A stretch of DNA of 21,342 nucleotides from Dehalococcoidia bacterium (GCA_014859215.1 JACUUS010000017.1:1-21342); one strand, 5' to 3'; positions 8,297 to 15,569 are shown, counted from the stretch's first letter. Notes: generated by a model from the letters alone, not told the origin. Program-made: numbers and translations.

Positions 8297-9463
8297 CTAC
8301 CTGGCGAGATTATATACGCCGGCGAAATACTCGCGAGGCAGCGGCATTCCCATCGCTCTCAACTGGTTCGTTTCACAGGCTGTCTCGATCAGGTTTTCTA
8401 CGGCTACCGCAGATATGCCCACGGCAGAGAACGATGTCGGCGCACCTATTGAGTCGAACCAGTCTTTCAGGGCGGCTATTCCCCTTGACGCCGCCTCCGC
8501 ATCGTCGTCACAGATGATGCCAAAGACATTGTGTGCCAGCCCCGCACAGCGCGATAGCTGCTGCCGGGATATGGAATCCAGCCATGCCGGTATAATAATG
8601 GACATACCCGCGCCATGCGGGAGATCGCAAGCCGCGCTGACGGGATGCTCCAGGTTGTGCAAGGGTGTATCGGTATAGCCCAGGCCTGAATGAATAGACC
8701 TGTTCAACGCCCAGGTTGCGCACCACATCATCGTGGAGCGGGCATTGTAGTCCTCGGGATTAACCATAATACGGTCGACACTCCGAATTACCGCCTTGAG
8801 AACGGCCTCGGCGAGACCATCCTGTAACGGAGACCAGTCAGCAGTGCTGGTGAAATAGGCATCAAGAACGTGCGAGAATATGTCCGCAGCGGAATACGCC
8901 GTGTAAGGCTTCGAGACCGTGAAGGTCAGGGAAGGGTCCATGATGGATACTCTGGGGTAGACGGCGGCCGCAGGTAACCCAAATTTCTCGCAGGTCTGCT
9001 CATTCGTAACTACCACATTTTCGTTCATTTCGGACCCCGAAGCCGGAATGGTGACGACGGTCACGATCGGCAAGGCCTTTTCCACCAGGGCCTTGAAAGT
9101 GAAGAAGTCCCATATATCGCGGTCGGTCAGTGCGCCGATGGCAATCGCCTTCGCTGTATCGATTACACTGCCCCCGCCGACCGCGACCAGGAAATCAACG
9201 CGCTCACCTTTGGCCAGCTCAATGCCCTTATTGACATGCCCGAGTATGGGATTGGACTTGGCTCCCCCGAAGTCCACGACAGCTATGCCCGCGTTCTGGA
9301 GACTTGACCGTACCCTGTCGTATAGTCCCGTGTTCTTGATGCTTGATTGACCGTAGACAAGCATCGCTTTCTTGCCGTATGGCTTTGCCTCATCTCCGAG
9401 CCTGTCAACCGCGCCGTTGCCGAAGACGATCCGGGTCGGCACGGACCATTCAAAATCCTTCAT
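8297..9463 (-). CDS. Iron-type (group III) NAD(P)-dependent alcohol dehydrogenase, butanol-dehydrogenase-like
   Basis: The 388-residue enzyme interconverts alcohols and aldehydes or ketones using NAD(P)H. The nucleotide-binding GGGSVIDTAKAIA stretch is present. The four metal ligands of the Fe-ADH fold can be placed: Asp194 and His198 in ADIFSHVLDAY, His269 in LHNLEHP, and His283 in LPHGAGM. The spacing is as in YqhD (194/198/267/281). The start at 9463 has AGGAGGG about 6 bases upstream. Length is normal and the gene is complete. It resembles YqhD/BdhA/YugJ enzymes. Its real substrate and metal cannot be told from sequence. It is transcribed from its own extended -10 promoter (9544-9573) through a stem-loop leader, separately from pnp upstream. 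Confidence 0.93.
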   Translation of the reverse strand: MKDFEWSVPTRIVFGNGAVDRLGDEAKPYGKKAMLVYGQSSIKNTGLYDRVRSSLQNAGIAVVDFGGAKSNPILGHVNKGIELAKGERVDFLVAVGGGSVIDTAKAIAIGALTDRDIWDFFTFKALVEKALPIVTVVTIPASGSEMNENVVVTNEQTCEKFGLPAAAVYPRVSIMDPSLTFTVSKPYTAYSAADIFSHVLDAYFTSTADWSPLQDGLAEAVLKAVIRSVDRIMVNPEDYNARSTMMWCATWALNRSIHSGLGYTDTPLHNLEHPVSAACDLPHGAGMSIIIPAWLDSISRQQLSRCAGLAHNVFGIICDDDAEAASRGIAALKDWFDSIGAPTSFSAVGISAVAVENLIETACETNQLRAMGMPLPREYFAGVYNLAR

Positions 9464-9488
9464 TTCATCCCTCCTGTCGCTTAACTCG

Positions 9489-9525
9489 CCGGCGTCTGGA
9501 CTTCCACTGCGGTCCAGTACGCCGG
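9489..9525 (-). promoter_or_regulatory. Stem-loop / inverted repeat in the adh leader
   Basis: CCGGCG-T-CTGGAC at 9489-9501 pairs with GTCCAG-TA-CGCCGG at 9512-9525. The two 6-bp stems are joined by a small bulge and closed by a loop of about 10 bases. It lies between the expected transcription start (~9537) and the Shine-Dalgarno site (~9470). It could be an RNA structure or the DNA operator of a dimeric regulator. Confidence 0.55.
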
Positions 9526-9543
9526 TGGGCCGTTTAGTCGCCG

Positions 9544-9573
9544 ATTATAACACCCATACCCTGGCATATCCAA
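9544..9573 (-). promoter_or_regulatory. Extended -10 promoter of the alcohol dehydrogenase gene
   Basis: Minus strand TTGGAT (9568-9573), an 18-base spacer, then a perfect TATAAT (9544-9549) preceded by TGT, giving an extended TGn -10. The start would be near 9537, just upstream of the stem-loop. Confidence 0.7.
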
Positions 9574-9660
9574 GAGTGTCCGCCCCGGTAGCCCATCAAA
9601 GGTCCTGGCCTTGCGAAATCACGCCTACCTCAATATACTACGCCCGGACCTCTCCCGAGG

Positions 9661-9765
9661 GACACAATTGAAGGGACGTTCATCTACAGGGTGAACCGGA
9701 AAGGGAAGCTGGTCTCGCTGCGCGGATTCCGGGAAGCAGAAAGGATACAGATCGGCAGGCTCTGA
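9661..9765 (+). pseudogene. Probable 3' remnant of an NTF2/SnoaL-like gene
   Basis: A plus-strand frame ends at TGA 9763-9765. Its last ~30 codons read like the final strands of a SnoaL/NTF2-like domain: GTFIYRVNRKGKLVSLRGF followed by REAERIQIGRL. Such domains often end in 'R..GKIVSLRGFWD'-type strands. Upstream of about 9650 the frame no longer resembles a protein and no start with a ribosome-binding site exists. It is best seen as a decayed gene tail. The similarity is from memory of the family and is not proof. Confidence 0.35.
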
Positions 9766-9827
9766 GGGTCCTGCCGGTGGGGCTGTATAAGCTAACTGAG
9801 GCGCAGATATCGGGCCTGTGAAGAGCG

Positions 9828-11927
9828 CTACCGGCTCTCACTTCTTCTTGCCGGGACCGGCTCGGCCGTTTCGAGCACCGCTCTGCGCGAGAGGGTCAAC
9901 CTGCCGCCGCCGTCGATCTCGAGCAGCCTGACCACCACCTGGTCGCCGACCTTGACCTCGTCCTCCACTTTTCTCACTCTGTGCGTGGCAAGCTCGCTTA
10001 TGTGGACCAGGCCCTCCTTGCCCGGCATAATCTCGACAAAAGCGCCAAACGGCATTACCCGCGTCACCCTCCCGGTATACACACGGCCCACTTCTGGATC
10101 ACTGCTCAGGGCCTCGACAAGCTCGATGGCCCTCTCCGCGGCGATGGAGTCCGGGGAGCCGATGAGCACCGTTCCGTCGTCCTGGACATCGATCGTGGTC
10201 CTGGTCTCGCTTATGATGGACTTGATGGTCTTTCCCCCGCTCCCGATCACGGCGCCGATCTTGTCGGGGTTGATCTTGATCCGGTACATCCGCGGCGCGT
10301 GCCGGCTGACATCGGGGCGGCTTTCGCTGATCGTTTCCCGCATGATGCTCAGACTATGAAGGCGCGCTTCTCTCGCGCGTCTCATAGCCTCGAGCAAGAT
10401 CTCGATGCTCACTCCCTGGAGCTTGGTATCCATCTGCATTGCCGTAATCCCGTCGGCGGTGCCCGCCACCTTGAAGTCCATATCGCCAAAGGCGTCTTCA
10501 AGGCCTTCTATATCCGTGAGTATGGCCGAACCGTACTCCTCCATGACAAGACCCATTGCCACACCCGCAACCGCCTCCTTCACGGGTATGCCGGCGTCCA
10601 TGAGCGAGAGGCTGCCGGCGCACACGCTCGACATGGATGTGCTCCCGTTGGAGGCCAGCACCTCCGAGACCAGGCGGATGGTGTAGGGGTAGTCGTCGTC
10701 GGCAGGAACAACGTGCTCCAGGGCGCGTTCAACCAGGGCTCCGTGGCCGATTTCACGGCGCGAGGGCGAGCCTATCCTCCTCACTTCTCCGACAGCGAAG
10801 GGCGGGAAGTTGTAATGATGTATGAACCGCTTCGTCTCCTCGATGCCGAGTCCGTCGAGCTGCTGCTCCCTCCGGGTAGAACCGAGCGTGGTAATGGTAA
10901 GGACCTGGGTCTCGCCCCGGTTGAAGAGACCGGAGCCGTGGACGCGAGGGATGAGGCCGACCCTGCAGCTCATGGGCCTGATCTGTTCGGGCGTTCTCCC
11001 ATCCGGACGCCGTTTGTCGAGGATCCTTCTGCGAACTTCACTCCTCAGCACGTACTCGAATGCCGAGTCTATCTCTTTGGTTGAGAAACTCTTGCCGAGT
11101 TTCTCAACCAGCTCCTCCCTCAGGGACTCGAGGGCCGACATCCGGCTGCCTTCCGGCTGGTCAAGGGCTTCGCCGAATTTGCCGGCGAAGGTCCCGAACA
11201 TGGCCGCCACCGCTACGTTGTTGACCGGGCCGGCTGGTACTTCGAGCTTGGTCCTGGCGAAAGTGCGAAGAAGCTCCTGCTGGACCGTGTTGATTTCCCG
11301 GTTCGCTCCGTCGGCGAGCTGAATCGCCCTGGTTACCAGCGTTTCCGGCACCCCCCGTGCCTGCCCCTCGATCATGACAATGGCGCCGTCCGTGCCGGCC
11401 ACCACCAGGTTAAGCGCGCTTTCCTCGAGCTCCGGCAGGGTTGGGTTGAGTACCAGCTCCTCATTTATATATCCGACCCGCGTGGCGCTTACCGGTCCCG
11501 CGAAGGGTATCTCCGAAAGGCACAGAGCGGCGGAAGCCCCGACAACAGCGAGTACATCAGGTTCATTTTCCTGGTCAACCGAAAGAACGGTGACCACAAC
11601 CTGGATATCCCTGTCCCATGTTTTGGGCAGCAAAGGCCTGAGAACACGGTCGCAAAGCCTGGCCGCCAGGACGGCTTCCTCGCTGGGGCGTCCTTCCCGC
11701 CGGATGAAGCTCCCGGGTATCTTGCCCGCCGCATACAGCCTTTCCTCGTAGTCTATGGTGAGCGGAACGAATCCCGCCTCCGGGCGCGGCTCCTCAGCCA
11801 GGCATGCGGTGACAAGGACCGTTGTATCCCCGTAACGGACGGTAATCGATCCGTCGGCCCGCCTGGCAAGCTCGCCGGTCTCCAGTGAAATGGTCCTGCC
11901 CGCAATCTCGCCTGATGAGGATTCCAT
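9828..11927 (-). CDS. pnp: Polyribonucleotide nucleotidyltransferase (PNPase)
   Basis: The 699-residue phosphorolytic 3'-5' exoribonuclease is a core part of RNA degradation. Domain order is standard. The first RNase PH domain (about 10-140) includes EERLYAAGKIPGSFIRREGRPSE. A helical linker follows, then the second RNase PH domain (about 310-530) with HGSGLFNRGETQVL and the catalytic-site segment GDMDFKVAGTADGITAMQMD. Next are a KH domain with KIGAVIGSGGKTIKSI and a C-terminal S1 domain with GRVTRVMPFGAFVEIMPGKEGLVHISEL. Length is normal. The start ATG 11927 has GGAGG 7 bases upstream. The usual upstream neighbour rpsO is absent; a CoA-transferase gene lies there instead. The leader is long and GC-rich. 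In E. coli pnp is autoregulated through its leader; whether that applies here is unknown. Confidence 0.98.
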   Translation of the reverse strand: MESSSGEIAGRTISLETGELARRADGSITVRYGDTTVLVTACLAEEPRPEAGFVPLTIDYEERLYAAGKIPGSFIRREGRPSEEAVLAARLCDRVLRPLLPKTWDRDIQVVVTVLSVDQENEPDVLAVVGASAALCLSEIPFAGPVSATRVGYINEELVLNPTLPELEESALNLVVAGTDGAIVMIEGQARGVPETLVTRAIQLADGANREINTVQQELLRTFARTKLEVPAGPVNNVAVAAMFGTFAGKFGEALDQPEGSRMSALESLREELVEKLGKSFSTKEIDSAFEYVLRSEVRRRILDKRRPDGRTPEQIRPMSCRVGLIPRVHGSGLFNRGETQVLTITTLGSTRREQQLDGLGIEETKRFIHHYNFPPFAVGEVRRIGSPSRREIGHGALVERALEHVVPADDDYPYTIRLVSEVLASNGSTSMSSVCAGSLSLMDAGIPVKEAVAGVAMGLVMEEYGSAILTDIEGLEDAFGDMDFKVAGTADGITAMQMDTKLQGVSIEILLEAMRRAREARLHSLSIMRETISESRPDVSRHAPRMYRIKINPDKIGAVIGSGGKTIKSIISETRTTIDVQDDGTVLIGSPDSIAAERAIELVEALSSDPEVGRVYTGRVTRVMPFGAFVEIMPGKEGLVHISELATHRVRKVEDEVKVGDQVVVRLLEIDGGGRLTLSRRAVLETAEPVPARRSESR

Positions 11928-12353
11928 GACTTTGCCTCCGTCCCCGTGCGCTCCTCGCGGGGCCGGACCCGGCGCCTCCTGTACCCCGTGGACGGGAGCA
12001 AGGATAGACTGCGCCGGGCGCGCCGCCCCGCGCGGTACCTTAACGGCCTTCTGATGAGCAAATGCTAGCGCGCAGGGGATTAAAAAGTCATAAAATGGGT
12101 CCGCGAAAAGGTTGAAAATATGTGACAGAACGAGAGGGCATCGATATAAGGAACAGCCGGGGCCGCTTGACCTCAGCCAGGAGCGGCAGGTGAGTTCGCC
12201 GGCCTATTCCTCAACGGGCAAAGCGCAGTCCCGACAGCGGCTTTTCCTTCCGCCATACCGAGCTCGAGGAGGCCCTGGAGGACCTTTTGTACGCTGGGCC
12301 AGGCGGCTTCAAGGCGGGATGGACTCTCTCCCGTCCCGCCTTCTTCATCCTGC
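11928..12353. other. Intergenic region upstream of pnp
   Basis: 426 bp. About 170 bases before pnp are very GC-rich with several complementary runs (for example around 11950-11975 and 12013-12035), so the pnp leader is probably structured. A possible minus-strand promoter is TTTTCA, 17 bases, TTTTAT at about 12088-12116, which is only moderately convincing. The terminator-like hairpin of the CoA-transferase gene is at 12311-12342. rpsO was looked for on the minus strand and not found. No credible gene was seen. Confidence 0.4.
12311..12342 (-). terminator. Hairpin after the CoA-transferase gene
   Basis: AAGGCGGGA (12311-12319) pairs perfectly with TCCCGCCTT (12334-12342), a 9-bp stem with a 14-base loop, 11 bases past the stop codon at 12354. 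On the minus strand it is followed by GAAGCC rather than a T-run. It is therefore a likely transcript end or 3' stabiliser but not a canonical intrinsic terminator. Confidence 0.5.
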
Positions 12354-13670
12354 CTACTGGAACCGGAGCCGCATCTTCGCCTGCTCCATCAGCTCGTCCC
12401 TGAACTTGGGATGCGCTATATTGACGAGGGCGCGGGCGCGCTCCGGCTCATCCAGCGCGGTAAGATCGGCAACCCCGTACTCCGTCACCACGTACTGCGC
12501 GTAATGCCTGGGCACAGTAATTCTGGCCCCGAGTGAAGGATATGTCACGATGCGCGATACCGTGCCGCCTTTGGCGGTGCTGGGCAGGATATTGACGGCC
12601 CTTCCTCCCTCAGACCAGTACGAGCCGATGACGAAGTCAAGCTGCCCGCCCGTACCTGACCGCATGGCGTCGCCGTAGGACTCCGAGCAGATGGTCCCCA
12701 CCAGGTCTACCTCGACGGCGCCGTTGATGGCGACCAGGTTCTTTTCCCGCACCAGCAGGGGAATCGAATTGCAGTAAGAAGCGCAGTGGAACTCGACCAT
12801 GGGGTTGTTGCCCAGGAAGTCGTAAAGCTCCTGGTCGCCGAAGGCAAAGGCCATGATGATCTTCCCCGTGTGGGTCTGCTTGTACTTGCACGTGACGACG
12901 CCCTTCTCAACGAGCTGCCTGGTGCCCATGGGGGCCATCTCCGTGTGAATGCCGAGGTCTTTCAAATTGCTCTCCGCCAGGAGCTTGGAGATCTGACCGG
13001 GAACCGCGCCTATGCCCACCTGGAGGCAGTCCCTGTCCTTGAGCAGGCCCACGACGTTCTCGGCGATCTTCTTGTCAACATCGGTCGGCTCGGGCAGCGG
13101 GGGACAGAAAAGGGGCTCATCGGTTTCAACGAACCTGTCGAAGTGGCTGATATGATAATGCGAATTGCCGTAGGTCCTGGGCATGTTCGGGTTGATCTCG
13201 CCTATGACCCAGTCTACTTCGTCGATCACGTCCGGGGTATAGAACAGGTCGAGGCCCAGCGATACGAAGCCGTGGTCATCCGGAGGGCTTACCTGGGTTA
13301 TCATTCCTGTCCGGCGGGGGTCTATCTCCTGGCGCTTTCTCGCTATCAGCCCCACACTGGAGCTCTGGACCGGCACGTAGGTGGAGGTACCGTCCTGGTG
13401 CTGGTTCATGGTGAGCTTGGAGTAGAATCCGCACAGAAGCCTGAACGTTTTCCTGCATTCAGGCCCGAAAATCTTGTAGAAGTGGTACTGGAGCGCCGAA
13501 ACGTACTGGATATCCTCGAGGTCGTCCTTGCGATCGGCAATGGCATCCATCATCGCGGCGGACGGCTCTCCCAGGCCGAGGGGCGTGTAGAACCTGTCTC
13601 CAGAATGGACGAGCAGAGCTGCCTCCGCGTGGCTGCACTGCTTTGACTTGAATTCTTCTCTCCAGTTCAT
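12354..13670 (-). CDS. Acetyl-CoA hydrolase/transferase family (4-hydroxybutyrate or acetate CoA-transferase-like)
   Basis: The 438-residue class I CoA-transferase moves CoA between an acyl-CoA and a carboxylate, or hydrolyses acetyl-CoA. Family features are the GEINPNMPRTYGNS segment, the middle QVGIGAVPGQISKLL loop and GIHTEMAPMGTRQLVEKGVV. Also present are the AINGAVEVDLVGTICSE region, the GTGGQLDFVIGSYWSEGGRAVNILP glycine-rich segment, and the C-terminal TEYGVADL. Together these match the AbfT/Cat2 group. Start ATG 13670 has AAGGAGG 6 bases upstream; an out-of-frame ATG 5 bases earlier is ignored. It has its own promoter and a hairpin after the stop, so it is monocistronic. It probably recycles CoA in short-chain acid metabolism, consistent with the beta-oxidation genes nearby. 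The exact acyl group cannot be assigned. Confidence 0.93.
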   Translation of the reverse strand: MNWREEFKSKQCSHAEAALLVHSGDRFYTPLGLGEPSAAMMDAIADRKDDLEDIQYVSALQYHFYKIFGPECRKTFRLLCGFYSKLTMNQHQDGTSTYVPVQSSSVGLIARKRQEIDPRRTGMITQVSPPDDHGFVSLGLDLFYTPDVIDEVDWVIGEINPNMPRTYGNSHYHISHFDRFVETDEPLFCPPLPEPTDVDKKIAENVVGLLKDRDCLQVGIGAVPGQISKLLAESNLKDLGIHTEMAPMGTRQLVEKGVVTCKYKQTHTGKIIMAFAFGDQELYDFLGNNPMVEFHCASYCNSIPLLVREKNLVAINGAVEVDLVGTICSESYGDAMRSGTGGQLDFVIGSYWSEGGRAVNILPSTAKGGTVSRIVTYPSLGARITVPRHYAQYVVTEYGVADLTALDEPERARALVNIAHPKFRDELMEQAKMRLRFQ

Positions 13671-13716
13671 CGCATGCCTCCTTCACAGACTTCGGGACGA
13701 TTTCGGATTGTTAGCA

Positions 13717-13745
13717 ACTATATACGCACCTTGGTTGCCGGTCAA
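13717..13745 (-). promoter_or_regulatory. Sigma-70-type promoter of the CoA-transferase gene
   Basis: Minus strand TTGACC (13740-13745), a 17-base spacer, then TATAGT (13717-13722). The leader would be about 40 bases to the ATG at 13670. Confidence 0.7.
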
Positions 13746-13821
13746 GTGGGTGCTCGGTGGAAAAATCGGCCCCGTCCTCCAGAAGATGCGCAGCGACCGT
13801 CCTGGCCGCTCAGGATGGAGG

Positions 13822-13897
13822 GGCGCAGCGGCGAGCCGATGGTCGCCAGGGTAGAGATGGGTGCAGCAGCGATCCGATGGTCGCCGGGGGTGACAGG
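13822..13897. repeat. Two-unit 38-bp tandem repeat (possible third degenerate unit on the left)
   Basis: Units 13822-13859 and 13860-13897 agree at 30 of 38 positions; the core CCGATGGTCGCC is identical. A weaker related segment (GCGCAGCGACCG and following) precedes them from about 13787. Function unknown. There are no spacers, so it is not a CRISPR array. Confidence 0.6.
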
Positions 13898-13910
13898 GGG
13901 CAGGACATAG

Positions 13911-13930
13911 CGCAGGTTTCCCAACCTGCG
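13911..13930. repeat. Perfect inverted repeat
   Basis: CGCAGGTT-TCCC-AACCTGCG has an 8-bp stem and a 4-base loop. It lies 15 bases upstream of the lipoprotein-gene -35 box. No T-run follows on either strand, so it is more likely a dispersed palindromic repeat or protein-binding site than a terminator. Confidence 0.5.
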
Positions 13931-13945
13931 GGCTCACGCAAGACC

Positions 13946-13973
13946 TTGACAAAGGCCGCATTAGCCCTAAAAT
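13946..13973 (+). promoter_or_regulatory. Sigma-70-type promoter of the lipoprotein gene
   Basis: TTGACA (13946-13951), a 16-base spacer, then TAAAAT (13968-13973). The leader to the ATG at 14074 would be about 93 bases. Confidence 0.65.
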
Positions 13974-14073
13974 CAAGCGTAGCCGGGGGAGAGCATACCG
14001 ACGACGGCACGTCAGTGACCGACCGGGTAAGAAGGCCCGTCTATCCACGGGAGAACCCCGCAAGGAGGCAGAG

Positions 14074-14553
14074 ATGAAGAAGACAATATTGTTCCTGGCC
14101 CCCGTTCTGGTGCTGCTGATTGCTGTCGGAGCCGTCGGGTGCGGCAGCGAGGCAGAAACAACGCCCACTCCGACACAGGCTGGAACGCCTACACCGTCAC
14201 CCACCCCCACTCCGACCGCCTCGCCCGCTCCGACACCAACGCCCGCGCCTACCCCCTCCCCCGATGCGAGCGGGCCGCCCTGCCGGTTCAGGGGCACCGC
14301 CCAGCTGGATGGCGCCGACGTACCGGACGGCACGATTATCAAAGCAACAGTCGCGGGTCACGAGTTTACGACGACCACTCCGGCGGCAGGCTACGGGCCC
14401 TCGTCGTATGTCCTGACCATACCCAGGCCCGAGGGTGTGGCCTTTGATGGGGAGACTGTTACCTTCACAATCGGCGGACACTGCGCCGAGCAGACCGCCA
14501 CATGGTCAACGGGAGGCAACCTAGTGGTCAACCTCACGGGTTCAAGCACCTAG
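14074..14553 (+). CDS. Secreted lipoprotein with proline/threonine-rich linker and beta-sandwich-like domain
   Basis: 159 residues. The N-terminal signal peptide (MKK, then FLAPVLVLLIAVGAVG) ends at a Cys in a lipobox-like VGAVGC (Cys23), so it should be lipid-anchored outside the cytoplasmic membrane. Residues ~30-65 are a low-complexity TPTP/SPTP/APTP linker, typical of cell-surface spacers. The rest (about 70-159) has alternating strands with GTAQLDGADVPDGTIIKATV and ends in VVNLTGSST, resembling a small Ig-like or carboxypeptidase-regulatory-like fold. Two Cys (in PPCRF and GGHCAEQ) could form a disulfide. Start ATG has AAGGAGG 5 bases upstream. It is flanked by its own promoter and terminator, hence monocistronic. 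The ligand is unknown; I do not recognise a named family. Confidence 0.88.
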   Translation: MKKTILFLAPVLVLLIAVGAVGCGSEAETTPTPTQAGTPTPSPTPTPTASPAPTPTPAPTPSPDASGPPCRFRGTAQLDGADVPDGTIIKATVAGHEFTTTTPAAGYGPSSYVLTIPRPEGVAFDGETVTFTIGGHCAEQTATWSTGGNLVVNLTGSST

Positions 14554-14570
14554 TACCCGAACTCAGTACA

Positions 14571-14613
14571 GCGGGGCACCAGCCGTGAAAACGGCCGTGC
14601 CCCGCTTCTTTTT
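14571..14613 (+). terminator. Rho-independent terminator of the lipoprotein gene
   Basis: GCGGGGCAC (14571-14579) pairs with GTGCCCCGC (14597-14605). An inner CCGT/ACGG stem closes a GAAA loop, and TTCTTTTTC follows. It starts 17 bases after the stop codon. Confidence 0.93.
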
Positions 14614-14703
14614 CAGAGCCGCGCCCGCAAGAAGATGGGCCTTTCTCGTTCTTTCCGAAGCGTAGTACCTGCGGAAAGCCGCGATTCAAGGCTGCGAGAA
14701 GGC

Positions 14704-14732
14704 TTGACAGGGCGCACGACCGCTCATATACT
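14704..14732 (+). promoter_or_regulatory. Strong sigma-70-type promoter of the membrane-protein gene
   Basis: TTGACA (14704-14709), exactly 17 bases, then TATACT (14727-14732). The start would be near 14739, about 12 bases before ATG 14752. This rules out the longer frame that begins at 14635. Confidence 0.75.
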
Positions 14733-14751
14733 GCCGTGGCAAGAGAAGCCG

Positions 14752-15342
14752 ATGCTCTGCAAGTATGCCAGAAGCTACAACCTCTTGAGGGCCCGGCACG
14801 GGTTCTGGGATTTCGCCTGGGCCACCTTCCTCGGCTTCACGCCGGAGCTGATCGCGCTCTACGCTATCGGAACCGTTTCGCTGTTCTGGATGATTCTGTA
14901 CCTGGGCGCCATGCTCCCCTTCGGAGTGCTTGAGGTCCTGTTCCTGTGCCGGCACTGTCCTTACTACCGCCAGGAACAAGGCAGGGCGATACACTGCAAG
15001 TCGCTGTGGGGCCCGGTGAAATACATCGCGCCCCGGCCCGGCGCTCCCGCCCGGTGGGAGAAAGCGGTACTCTACTCATTCTTCGCCATCGGGTTCGCAT
15101 TCCCCATTTACTGGCTCGCGATGCAGCCGATGCTGCTGGTCCTGTATTTCCTGACAATAATCGCCTACGTCTGGACCCTGGCGCGATACGAGTGCTCGCG
15201 GTGCATATCCTTCGGCTGCCCCTTCAACATGGTCGACAAGGGAACCAGGGAGGAGTTTCTCAGCCGGCAGGCCGAGCTTATGGCAGCCGGCGGCGAGAGC
15301 GTGCTCATCGAGGTCCCGGAGAAGACCCCCCGCCAGGCTTAA
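14752..15342 (+). CDS. Polytopic membrane protein with cysteine pairs, unknown function
   Basis: 196 residues from ATG 14752. The upstream ATG at 14635 precedes the promoter and is rejected. The ribosome-binding site is weak (AAGAGAAG). Two hydrophobic blocks (about residues 20-65 and 105-140) look like two membrane hairpins, four segments in all. Between and after them are CRHCPYY with a further Cys in AIHCKS, and YECSRCISFGCPFN, so six or so cysteines sit in CxxC-type pairs that could bind a metal. The C-terminal tail is charged and soluble. I do not recognise a family. In the ancestral arrangement the gene probably faced pfkA tail to tail, since its stop lies 10 bp from the pfkA-remnant stop. 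No neighbour suggests its job. Confidence 0.8.
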   Translation: MLCKYARSYNLLRARHGFWDFAWATFLGFTPELIALYAIGTVSLFWMILYLGAMLPFGVLEVLFLCRHCPYYRQEQGRAIHCKSLWGPVKYIAPRPGAPARWEKAVLYSFFAIGFAFPIYWLAMQPMLLVLYFLTIIAYVWTLARYECSRCISFGCPFNMVDKGTREEFLSRQAELMAAGGESVLIEVPEKTPRQA

Positions 15343-15352
15343 TCGAAGGGAG

Positions 15353-15484
15353 TCAGTCCCCGAAGCTCGTACCCACATCGCGGGCGGTCTGGATGAGGGG
15401 GTGGTCGGTGGGGACCGTCCTGGGACCCTGCGCGACCTCTTCCAGGGAGACCTCGCCGAGGCCATTACCCTTGACGGCGACAAT
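15353..15484 (-). pseudogene. Detached 3' end of pfkA (copy A of direct repeat)
   Basis: This 132-bp segment repeats 19653-19784, in the same orientation, with 125 of 132 bases identical. On the minus strand it encodes the last 43 residues of phosphofructokinase (IVAVKGNGLGEVSLEEVAQG through GTSFGD) and the stop. Five of the seven differences are silent; two change the protein (Met to Ile at the first codon, Ala to Thr). Homology ends abruptly at 15485. A chance frame extends it to an ATG at 15505, giving a 50-codon ORF of doubtful meaning. It lacks everything upstream that a kinase needs and so is a remnant. Confidence 0.9.
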
Positions 15485-15490
15485 TAGAGT

Positions 15491-15536
15491 GGGGGGCTGA
15501 CGCATTACCTTACGAGTAAATTACACCCCCCGGGGG
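15491..15536. repeat. G6/C6 inverted repeat at the left inner edge of the island
   Basis: GGGGGG (15491-15496) can pair with CCCCCC (15526-15531) across a 29-base AT-rich loop, and CCCCC directly abuts GGGGG (15527-15536). It begins 7 bases inside the end of the pfkA homology. It could act as a transcription barrier or mark an element end, but no matching sequence is seen at the right edge. Confidence 0.3.
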
Positions 15537-15569
15537 AAATCACAATCGGCAATTTTTCTTCAACGTGGC

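Larger units (their letters stand above)
9464..9827. other. Intergenic region between adh and pnp
   Basis: 364 bp. From the adh side it holds a ribosome-binding site, a strong inverted repeat (9489-9525), the adh promoter (9544-9573) and a probable remnant of a plus-strand gene (9661-9765). No convincing terminator for pnp is seen; the AGAGC/GCTCT pairing around 9822-9839 is short and overlaps the pnp stop. Confidence 0.5.
13671..14073. other. Divergent intergenic region with repeats and two promoters
   Basis: 403 bp between the CoA-transferase (minus) and lipoprotein (plus) genes. It holds a minus-strand promoter (13717-13745), a degenerate 38-bp tandem repeat (13822-13897), a perfect 8-bp stem hairpin (13911-13930) and a plus-strand promoter (13946-13973). 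No real gene is visible; reading frames through it on both strands are low-complexity. Confidence 0.6.

Noticed and set aside
9981..11084. 367-codon plus-strand frame
   Set aside because: Antisense shadow of pnp; no domain-like sequence and no ribosome-binding site.
12112..12504. 130-codon plus-strand frame
   Set aside because: It runs into the CoA-transferase gene on the other strand, has no ribosome-binding site and does not resemble a protein.
12786..13646. 286-codon plus-strand frame
   Set aside because: Antisense shadow of the CoA-transferase gene.
13784..13897. CRISPR-like array
   Set aside because: Only two to three degenerate, directly adjacent units with no spacers and no cas genes.
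13683..14342. 219-codon minus-strand frame with GVGVG-rich sequence
   Set aside because: It is the reverse complement of the TP-rich lipoprotein linker and the repeat region; low complexity, no family resemblance.
15353..15505. 50-codon ORF ending in the pfkA tail
   Set aside because: The in-frame ATG at 15505 lies in unrelated island DNA; the fusion appears accidental and lacks any functional domain.
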